Shown here: piece after piece, positions 1 to 5,314 of the stretch
How positions within the stretch are numbered: position 1 is the stretch's first letter
Layout: each line of letters starts with the position of its first letter
Origin: Planctomycetaceae bacterium
GTDB lineage: Bacteria > Planctomycetota > Planctomycetia > Pirellulales > Pirellulaceae
NCBI GenBank assembly: GCA_012965455.1
Contig: DTSG01000571.1
Coordinates: 1-6,592 of the forward strand
DNA length: 6,592 nucleotides
Direction: 5' to 3'
Notes under the pieces: model-generated
Databases searched by the model: none
Told to the model about the DNA's origin: nothing
The model's input: the letters and a program-made list of their open reading frames with translations, nothing else
Translations under genes and position numbers: made by a program

Positions 1-2
1 AC

Positions 3-434
3 TCCGGCGTCTTTGTATGGGTCGCGCCAGAAGCACTAGAAGGACTACCCAACGGAAGTCTGCCCAGAAGTGGGATTGAAGTGCAAGCTCTCGATCACGG
101 CTACGCGACTAACTTCAAAAAGCGGACTGGCAAAGACGCCGAATGGTTTACCACCAACGGCGATATTTTTGCCGTGGGTAAGTCGACGATGAAACCGTTT
201 CCGCCGTTATCGCCCAACGGGAGCCGCAGTTTCCCCCGCGCCAATCATTCCAATGGGCACGGCGAGTGGAATCATTACTATGTGCGAGCGATCAACGGCG
301 AGGTTCGATTGTGGGTTAACGGCTATGAAGTTTCTGGCGGTTCCGAGTGTAAACCGTCGCAGGGTTATCTATGCCTTGAGGCAGAGGGCTCGCCCATTCA
401 TTTTCGCAATATTCGTATTCGCGAGTTGCCGTAG
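3..434 (+). CDS. DUF1080 (3-keto-disaccharide hydrolase) protein, C-terminal part
   Basis: This open frame enters from the left edge and stops with TAG at 432-434, so only the last 143 residues are visible and the true start lies outside the window. A GTG at 81 is internal: the frame is open upstream of it and already reads as domain sequence (SGVFVW, then GIEVQALDHGY across it). Seen motifs typical of the DUF1080 concanavalin-like beta-sandwich are SGVFVW, GIEVQ, WFTTNGDIF, SRSFPR, GEWNHYYV, LWVNGYEVSGGSEC and the closing EGSPIHFRNIRIREL. Characterised family members hydrolyse 3-keto-disaccharides and glycosides; PVC bacteria carry many paralogues, usually exported, so the exact substrate cannot be given. 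The aldolase gene starts 27 bp downstream on the same strand, so the two may share a transcript. Family assignment is firm; function is by family only. Confidence 0.88.
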   Translation, partial: SGVFVWVAPEALEGLPNGSLPRSGIEVQALDHGYATNFKKRTGKDAEWFTTNGDIFAVGKSTMKPFPPLSPNGSRSFPRANHSNGHGEWNHYYVRAINGEVRLWVNGYEVSGGSECKPSQGYLCLEAEGSPIHFRNIRIRELP

Positions 435-461
435 TTCTTCTGATCTGAAAAGAGATTCCAC

Positions 462-1223
462 ATGAAAATGCACAATTTGCGGCAACGCTTGCGCGACCAT
501 GAATTGCTACTGGGGACCATGATTACGCTATCGACACCCGCAGTCGCTGAGATCCTCGCAGATGTCGGTTTTGACTGGTTCTTTGTCGACGCTGAGCACG
601 GACCGCTTGAAGCCAGTGAGTTGAACGCGATTCTGCAAACGGTCGGCGATCTAGTTCCTTGTGTTGTGCGAGTGCCGGTTGCGGACGAGGTTTGGATTAA
701 AAAGGTCCTGGATTTGGGAGCACACGGTATTATCGCCCCGCAAGTGAATTCCACCGAGCATGCCGCACAGGTAGTCGCCTGGACGAGATACGCGCCGGAA
801 GGACAACGCGGCGTGGGTCTAGCGCGAGCGCACGGTTATGGTGGTCAGTTCACAGAATACGTCGAGTCAGCCAACTCGCAAATCGCCTGTGTCATCCAAG
901 CGGAACATATTGACGCGGTGCAGTGCATCGAAGAGACGGTGAAGCTGGACGGCGTGGATGCGATACTGTTAGGACCTTATGACTTAGCCGCGAGCATGGG
1001 CAAAATGGGGCAAGTGACCGATGCGGACGTCTTGGCTGCGATTGACCATGTCACCGAAGTGTGCCAGTCCGCAAAGATGCCGCTGGGATACTTTGGCGTG
1101 AACGCTGAGGCGGTACAGCCTTATATGGATCAAGGCTATACGCTAGTCGTAGCTGGCGTGGACGCTTTGTCGCTGCGGAGTGGCGCTGCGCATTTTTTGG
1201 ATCAGCTCCGAACCAATCATTGA
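462..1223 (+). CDS. HpcH/HpaI family class II aldolase (2-keto-3-deoxy acid aldolase type)
   Basis: Predicted cytoplasmic, metal-dependent aldolase of 253 residues, the usual length for HpaI, GarL and YfaU/RhmA proteins. The family cleaves 4-hydroxy-2-keto acids to pyruvate plus an aldehyde. Expected active-site residues are present: His46 in DAEHGP (general base), Arg70 in CVVRVP, and the metal ligands Glu148 (in IQAEH) and Asp174 (in LLGPYDLAASMG). LGAHGIIAPQVNS and RGVGLARA match the family barrel core and the phosphate/substrate loop. ATG 462 is chosen because it gives the family N-terminus (LRQRL...LLGTMITLSTP) and has a purine-rich AAAAGAG a few bases upstream; ATG 468 is a possible alternative. 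The residue after Glu148 is His where Thr is common. The neighbour upstream is a sugar-hydrolase family gene, which fits a sugar-acid substrate better than an aromatic meta-cleavage product, but this is inference. No signal peptide is seen. Confidence 0.9.
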   Translation: MKMHNLRQRLRDHELLLGTMITLSTPAVAEILADVGFDWFFVDAEHGPLEASELNAILQTVGDLVPCVVRVPVADEVWIKKVLDLGAHGIIAPQVNSTEHAAQVVAWTRYAPEGQRGVGLARAHGYGGQFTEYVESANSQIACVIQAEHIDAVQCIEETVKLDGVDAILLGPYDLAASMGKMGQVTDADVLAAIDHVTEVCQSAKMPLGYFGVNAEAVQPYMDQGYTLVVAGVDALSLRSGAAHFLDQLRTNH

Positions 1224-1239
1224 CACGTATTGAAAAGGC

Positions 1240-1935
1240 CTATCGTCGACGGTAGGTTGGTTTGCCGATAGCGCCTTTGATCGTGCCATCTTCGTTCTCT
1301 TCGACAGTGTGACCGAGGACAATATTGAACCCAGCATCTACGGAACCAAGTGGGCAGTTCTTGACCGGTTTGTACTCCGCTAAAAACGTTTCGCGTAGCT
1401 TGGGATCAGGTACTCGTCGATATAGCCCATCGGTCTCGTTGCTGCGGTTACCCTTTTCGAGGATTTGACTCGTGAAGATGCGTTTACCATTGGTGCTCAC
1501 TGCGATATGAATATGCGGCGTGCGTCCTGGATAGGCGACAGGCTTGATTGTGCGGAAATAGTATTCACCGTTGCTGCTCGTCATAAACCGACCATAGCCT
1601 TGGAAATTCTTGTCCGATTTTGCCTTGTTGCTACTTTGTGAATGAATATACGAACCGCTATTGTCAACTTGCCAGATTTCCACGAAAGCGTTTCGCAGTG
1701 GACTACCTTTAGTGTCACGGATCGTGCCGTGCAAATGAGTAATCGTTCCGACCGCTGGAGTGATCGCATCATTGATAATCAACAGGTCGTTGTCCGTGTC
1801 CAGTGGCAGGCGATCTGGGTAGAACGGTCCCTCGCCCATTTGAGCAGATGGCTGCAGTTGTTCAGCAAACACGCCCGCTGTTGTGTAAAATAGTGATGTG
1901 GCGGTGGCAGTCTGTACGAATTGACGGCGGTCCAT
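1240..1935 (-). CDS. Secreted intradiol ring-cleavage dioxygenase
   Basis: Complete 231-residue protein of the non-haem Fe(III) intradiol dioxygenase family (catechol 1,2- / protocatechuate 3,4-dioxygenase fold), which opens catecholic rings between the two hydroxyl carbons using O2. The iron ligands are all visible: Tyr96 (NSGSYIH), Tyr135 (AYPGR), His141 and His143 (PHIHIAV). Family motifs include MGEGPFYPD near residue 33, FVEIWQVD at 84-91, GYGRFMTS at 113-120 and YYFRTIKP at 125-132. The N-terminus MDRRQFVQTATATSLF followed by VFA at 22-24 resembles a Tat signal peptide, so the mature enzyme probably folds with its iron and acts outside the cytoplasm. ATG 1935 is backed by a GGAG ribosome site. 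The 3' end faces the aldolase with 16 bp between the stops. Single-gene, Tat-exported intradiol dioxygenases are known in several phyla, with substrates often unproven; catechol, protocatechuate or hydroxyquinol cannot be told apart here. Confidence 0.92.
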   Translation of the reverse strand: MDRRQFVQTATATSLFYTTAGVFAEQLQPSAQMGEGPFYPDRLPLDTDNDLLIINDAITPAVGTITHLHGTIRDTKGSPLRNAFVEIWQVDNSGSYIHSQSSNKAKSDKNFQGYGRFMTSSNGEYYFRTIKPVAYPGRTPHIHIAVSTNGKRIFTSQILEKGNRSNETDGLYRRVPDPKLRETFLAEYKPVKNCPLGSVDAGFNIVLGHTVEENEDGTIKGAIGKPTYRRR

Positions 1936-1939
1936 GAAT

Positions 1940-1946
1940 TTCTCCA
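1940..1946 (-). promoter_or_regulatory. Shine-Dalgarno site of the intradiol dioxygenase
   Basis: On the minus strand this reads TGGAGAA, with GGAG ending six bases before the ATG at 1935. It supports that start over any internal one. Confidence 0.6.
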
Positions 1947-1979
1947 GCGATATAGGTTGAACGGTGCTAAACCTTGATT

Positions 1980-2022
1980 AAGTATCTATGTGTTATAAAC
2001 AGTTCATACGCACATAAGTATC
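1980..2022. promoter_or_regulatory. Possible control region between divergent genes
   Basis: The spacer between the dioxygenase and the dimethylformamidase-like gene (about 1936-2079) is AT-rich compared with the flanking genes. It holds a 6-bp inverted repeat TATGTG (1987-1992) / CACATA (2011-2016), flanked by a direct repeat AAGTATC (1980-1986 and 2016-2022), around a TTATAA core at 1993-1998 that could serve as a -10 on either strand. No convincing -35 element at standard spacing was found on either strand, and short repeats like these arise often by chance. Both genes must start transcription in or near this spacer, so it is the place to look, but the sites are tentative. Confidence 0.25.
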
Positions 2023-2079
2023 GAAAAATATCAATGAAACACTTTTTTGGAATTAATCTCACAGCGGATGGATAAATCG

Positions 2080-3669
2080 ATGTTAGTCGGATACGTAAGT
2101 GACGAACGATATGTGGCATTGGCAGATGTGCTACTTGAATTCCGCAGCGGCGACTACGTCGTGCCAGCCCGTTCATCCATCTCTGGTGCGATATATGTGG
2201 ACCTAGAACCAGGCACGTATGAAGTCGTCCTTGGCAAGAGTGGTTACGGCAGCAAAATCGTAACTGCTGGTATCACAGGCGACGAACCTTATCAATTTCG
2301 ATTGTTGTCCGATTGCTTATTAGGCTACATGTATCCGCGGGCTGTTGTTGCAGGTGAACGTTCCGAATTTCGTGTACACGCTGTTGAAGAATATTCACTT
2401 GAACTATGGCGTTACGGAGCAACGAAGGAATTTATCCGTCGCATCGGTACCTTCGACGAACATGGTCCACGGGCGACGATGCAGATAACGCCCGATGGAG
2501 ATTACACTCAAAGCGGGGTCGAGTGGAACAAGCAGGGGTACAACAGTAAAATTCTTGGCCAGACGATCGTCGCTCCCGAACGCTCGGGACTGTACTACCT
2601 GCACGCTAAAACTAAATCCGGGAAGTTTTTTAGCTTCCCGTGGATCGTTGCTCCAAAATCGCCTCAATGTAACGTAGCGATCTTCGCCTCGGATATTAAC
2701 TGGAACGCGTACAATAGCTTCGGTGGCCGCAGCAACTATATTCACGCCGATAAGTTCCCGCCCACGCCGACCATCAATTCGCGGCTTGAGCTGAAACGTT
2801 ATACGGATAGTAAACACCGCACCTATGACACAGAATCGTATGCTCCCTTATCGCTTGACCGTCCAGATCCTTACAACCATATCGATCTGGATGAGGGGCT
2901 AAAGGATCCAATCGCCGGCCGTCAAGGATGTCATATGGCGGCTGCAGAATGGCGGTTGCTTGGCTGGATGGAACAGCAGCGATTAAAATATGATTACTAC
3001 AGTGAGACGTTGTTTCATTTTGATCGGGTGCCGTTGGAAGATTACAGGACGTTGATCTTAAGTGTGCACCCAGAGTATTGGTCGTCGAAAATGTATTGGC
3101 GATTGAAAAAATGGGTTTTTGAAGAAGGTGGTAAACTGATTTACCTCGGCGGAAACGGCGTGAACTGTGAAGTTGAGTTTCTCGACGACGCCCGAATCGT
3201 GTACCAGAACACTGACTGGTGTCACAGCGAGGACAATTTCGGTGGAGATGGCCAATTGCAAGAAAGCCGGATGGACCGCCGCGTAGAATCTGAGGCCAAT
3301 TTACTGGGCGTAGTCTTTACGTTTCCTGGGATCATGACCGCCGCACCGTATGAAGTGATTGATGACTCGCACTGGTGTTTTGAGGGGACCGGACTCAGCA
3401 ACGGTGACACCTTCGGTGAAAAAAGCTTGCATCAACGAGTGCCTGGCGGCGCTTCGGGTCACGAGACGGATAAGATGTCGCCACAATCGCCGCAGGGAAC
3501 GCGATTACTCGCTCGCGGTCTAAACGCTGACCATGGTGGAGCGGAGATTGTGCATTTCACGACCGACAGTGGCGGGCAAGTGTTTTCGGTCGGGTCGATT
3601 TGTTGGAATGCGAGTATCTTGGTGGATGAGGCGGTAAGTCAGATTACGAAAAATGTAATTATTCGTTAA
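2080..3669 (+). CDS. N,N-dimethylformamidase large (beta) subunit-like protein
   Basis: A 529-residue protein resembling the large subunit of N,N-dimethylformamidase, an iron enzyme that hydrolyses dimethylformamide to dimethylamine and formate. In ATG-2080 numbering, residues 1-75 look like a small carboxypeptidase-regulatory-type beta domain (GYVSDERYVALADV, then LEPGTYEVVLGKSGYG). The catalytic-type region follows, with NAYNSFGGRSNY at 209-220, HPEYWS at 330-335, YLGGNG at 355-360, GASGHETDK at 457-465 and a closing VFSVGSICW. The known enzyme binds iron with two Tyr and one Glu; the tyrosines and Glu of NAYN/SNY and HPEYWS are candidates, but I cannot assign them firmly. It is shorter than characterised DmfA2 (about 760 residues) and has no small-subunit gene beside it. 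No signal peptide is seen. TTG 2047 and ATG 2068 are in-frame alternatives; ATG 2080 puts the first conserved GYVSDE at the N-terminus and has a weak GGA seven bases upstream. The true substrate is unknown. Confidence 0.82.
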   Translation: MLVGYVSDERYVALADVLLEFRSGDYVVPARSSISGAIYVDLEPGTYEVVLGKSGYGSKIVTAGITGDEPYQFRLLSDCLLGYMYPRAVVAGERSEFRVHAVEEYSLELWRYGATKEFIRRIGTFDEHGPRATMQITPDGDYTQSGVEWNKQGYNSKILGQTIVAPERSGLYYLHAKTKSGKFFSFPWIVAPKSPQCNVAIFASDINWNAYNSFGGRSNYIHADKFPPTPTINSRLELKRYTDSKHRTYDTESYAPLSLDRPDPYNHIDLDEGLKDPIAGRQGCHMAAAEWRLLGWMEQQRLKYDYYSETLFHFDRVPLEDYRTLILSVHPEYWSSKMYWRLKKWVFEEGGKLIYLGGNGVNCEVEFLDDARIVYQNTDWCHSEDNFGGDGQLQESRMDRRVESEANLLGVVFTFPGIMTAAPYEVIDDSHWCFEGTGLSNGDTFGEKSLHQRVPGGASGHETDKMSPQSPQGTRLLARGLNADHGGAEIVHFTTDSGGQVFSVGSICWNASILVDEAVSQITKNVIIR

Positions 3670-5173
3670 TTCGCGGCTGAAATACCACGTCGTCATCCAG
3701 TGGAAAGATTGGGCGGGGGCATTGGGTGTGACCGAGGGACTTGAGGTTGGCGCTGGTCGAACCGGGCGCGTCGACATCGATATAGAGCCCAGCTGGTTCT
3801 TTATACATATGCGGTTCGCAATGGGGTGATTTGACAACGACGGCATCATAGGAAAAAGGATCACAACCGTGCGACAAAAAGAACGAGCGATCGAACAGGT
3901 TTACTGGGTTGGTGCTGACAACCACGGTATGGTTTTCAACGTCGAGGACGACCGTTGGTCCACCGCGCCACAACAGCTTAAAACTCTCGCTGAAAAAGTC
4001 GCCATCTGAAATCAACCTCACCTTCGCTTGGCAGTCAAGCGGAGTGAACCGAGCGGGATCCACCGTACCCCCGAGCCTGACTGTGACGCTGTTGCCAACT
4101 CCTGCGTCAATAGCAGTTTGTACAGCAGCTGCGTCAACTAGCGGTGCCAGTAACCGTCCTAGGAAGTCGCTTGCCAGAATAGCTGCTAAGATTGCGTTGC
4201 TATCACCTGACGCGCCAGAACTCGTCGCGTCCGCTGCATCTACCAACACCACGGTGCCATTGGTTTCTGGGTCCGCGTGATGATCTATGGTTGCAATCAC
4301 TGCGTCCTCGATAGAAGTAAGCGCGACTCGCATTCGATCGCGGTGTACCCACAGCAACTCCCCCATCTCAGTTGCATATTGGGTTGCTTCTTCTTCCTCG
4401 CCCACAAGTGTGACCACTACATTCGTCTGCAATTCTGGAACATCGGTAAACGGATTGCCGATGAGCATACCCGCGGCTAAGCCAAGTTCTCTCTCTTCTA
4501 TTTGTTTAGCCAAACGCAGACATTCGCCGAAGAGTCCCGTTTCCGTTACAAGCTCGTCTCCTCGTACCAGCGCCGGAACCTGCACGCGTACACTAACGGG
4601 GGAAATATCTTCAGTCAGCAGTCGCATCATTACTTTCGCGGCGCGAACACCGGTTTCATACTGGTCCACATGGGGATAGGTGTGATAGGGCACAATGACG
4701 TCGCTGTGCTCAAACATCCTCGTGGTCAAAATGCCGTGCAGGTCCATTGAAGTGACAAACGGAATCTTATTCCCCAGTTTTTCGCGCGCGTATGCGAGGA
4801 TGAAGCCCTCGGGGTCCATTTCGTTTTCGGCTGCCATTGCACCGTGCATACAAAAATAGACGGCGTCGATGGTGCCGCCATGTTCCGTCGCCAGGTCGTC
4901 TATCGAACTAGTCAACCGCGTTGATAAGTCATCCCATGAAGCAGCGGCTAGTACGGCACCCGAAGAATTACTCCGTGCGCTGATTGTTGGCACAACGATA
5001 ACTTCGTTATGCTCAGCGAACTGAGCTAGCGCTCCGCCAATCTCATGATTGGCTTCAGTGTCATGTTCAATCCACGCAGCGCCGCACTGGATTGCGAAAT
5101 CATCGATGGTACTGGTGCTAGGATTAAACGACGAAATTTCCTGCATCAACTGAAATATGGCAATTTTGGTCAT
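3659..5173 (-). CDS. M81 family metallopeptidase (MlrC/microcystinase C-like)
   Basis: Complete 504-residue protein of the M81 (MlrC, formerly DUF1485 plus MlrC C-terminal) family, of typical length. MlrC itself is a zinc enzyme that cleaves the linear tetrapeptide from microcystin breakdown; most homologues have unknown amide or peptide substrates. The N-terminal domain shows MTKIAIFQLMQEISSFNP (the family's usual HETNTF site reads QEISSF), FCMHGAM at 107-113, MDLHG at 143-147 and YHTYPHVDQYETG at 163-175. The expected zinc ligands are Asp144, His146 and His168, with the family's 22-residue step between the two histidines. The C-terminal domain contains VDAADATSSGASGDSNAIL near 311-329 and VVVKSPHCEP near 445-454. 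ATG 5173 begins directly with the family's first strand and the next Met (residue 10) would remove it. Its 3' end overlaps the dimethylformamidase-like gene by 11 bp on the opposite strand. No signal peptide: probably cytoplasmic. Confidence 0.9.
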   Translation of the reverse strand: MTKIAIFQLMQEISSFNPSTSTIDDFAIQCGAAWIEHDTEANHEIGGALAQFAEHNEVIVVPTISARSNSSGAVLAAASWDDLSTRLTSSIDDLATEHGGTIDAVYFCMHGAMAAENEMDPEGFILAYAREKLGNKIPFVTSMDLHGILTTRMFEHSDVIVPYHTYPHVDQYETGVRAAKVMMRLLTEDISPVSVRVQVPALVRGDELVTETGLFGECLRLAKQIEERELGLAAGMLIGNPFTDVPELQTNVVVTLVGEEEEATQYATEMGELLWVHRDRMRVALTSIEDAVIATIDHHADPETNGTVVLVDAADATSSGASGDSNAILAAILASDFLGRLLAPLVDAAAVQTAIDAGVGNSVTVRLGGTVDPARFTPLDCQAKVRLISDGDFFSESFKLLWRGGPTVVLDVENHTVVVSTNPVNLFDRSFFLSHGCDPFSYDAVVVKSPHCEPHMYKEPAGLYIDVDAPGSTSANLKSLGHTQCPRPIFPLDDDVVFQPRINE

Positions 5174-5179
5174 TAGGCT

Positions 5180-5196
5180 GGGGTTTCCCCCCTTTT
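5180..5196 (-). promoter_or_regulatory. G-rich leader and small hairpin before the MlrC-like gene
   Basis: Read on the minus strand this is AAAA-GGGGGG-AAA-CCCC, ending six bases before the ATG at 5173. The G tract is the only Shine-Dalgarno-like element, about 13 bases from the start, which is long. The GGGG/CCCC arms can pair over an AAA loop, which would partly hide it. Whether this matters for translation is unknown. Confidence 0.3.
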
Positions 5197-5216
5197 GGCT
5201 AGTCTCTATTGGGCGA

Positions 5217-5250
5217 CAAACGAGTCTTTGGTACTGCGTTTGATTATAAT
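5217..5250. promoter_or_regulatory. Inverted repeat abutting a palindromic -10-like box
   Basis: In the 141-bp divergent spacer (5174-5314) the arms CAAACG (5217-5222) and CGTTTG (5237-5242) form a perfect inverted repeat with centres 20 bp apart, about two helical turns. They directly adjoin ATTATAAT (5243-5250), which is its own reverse complement and so presents a perfect TATAAT on both strands. This is a plausible shared promoter with an operator upstream of it for the rightward gene. No good -35 at 16-18 bp is visible on either strand, and the repeat is short enough to be chance. Confidence 0.3.
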
Positions 5251-5299
5251 AAATCGTAGAATAAAGTGGTTAGATATATTATTAATGATTGAGTTAATA

Positions 5300-5304
5300 G
5301 AGGA
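5300..5304 (+). promoter_or_regulatory. Shine-Dalgarno site deciding the start of the cytochrome gene
   Basis: GAGGA lies 10 bases before ATG 5315. The in-frame ATG at 5285 has no such site, and starting there would put a charged stretch (MIELIEEISR) ahead of the signal peptide, so 5315 is preferred. Confidence 0.5.
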
Positions 5305-5314
5305 AATCAGCCGG

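Noticed and set aside
81..434. GTG 81 as the true start of the DUF1080 gene
   Set aside because: The frame is open to the window edge and the upstream codons already match the domain (SGVFVW...GIE), so this is the end of a longer gene.
398..754. Minus-strand 118-codon open frame
   Set aside because: It lies antisense to the aldolase start and the DUF1080 end, has no family resemblance, and the plus-strand genes there are clearly real.
1224..1239. Intrinsic terminator between the aldolase and dioxygenase
   Set aside because: Only 16 bp are available and no hairpin with a T run is present on either strand.
462..1935. Aldolase and intradiol dioxygenase as one aromatic degradation pathway
   Set aside because: HpaI-type aldolases act after extradiol (meta) cleavage, whereas this dioxygenase is intradiol; the genes are also on opposite strands and only one of them appears exported.
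2047..2079. TTG 2047 as start of the dimethylformamidase-like protein
   Set aside because: There is no ribosome site before it, and the added residues precede the first conserved motif without matching anything.
1967..2176. Minus-strand 69-codon open frame spanning the divergent spacer
   Set aside because: It covers the likely promoter region and the start of the dimethylformamidase-like gene and has no recognisable motif.
3909..4750. Several plus-strand open frames of 67-130 codons
   Set aside because: All lie antisense within the MlrC-like gene, whose motifs and full length are convincing; their Ser/Thr-rich composition is typical of shadow frames.
5285..5314. ATG 5285 as start of the cytochrome gene
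   Set aside because: It has no clear ribosome site and adds an acidic stretch ahead of an otherwise complete Sec signal peptide.
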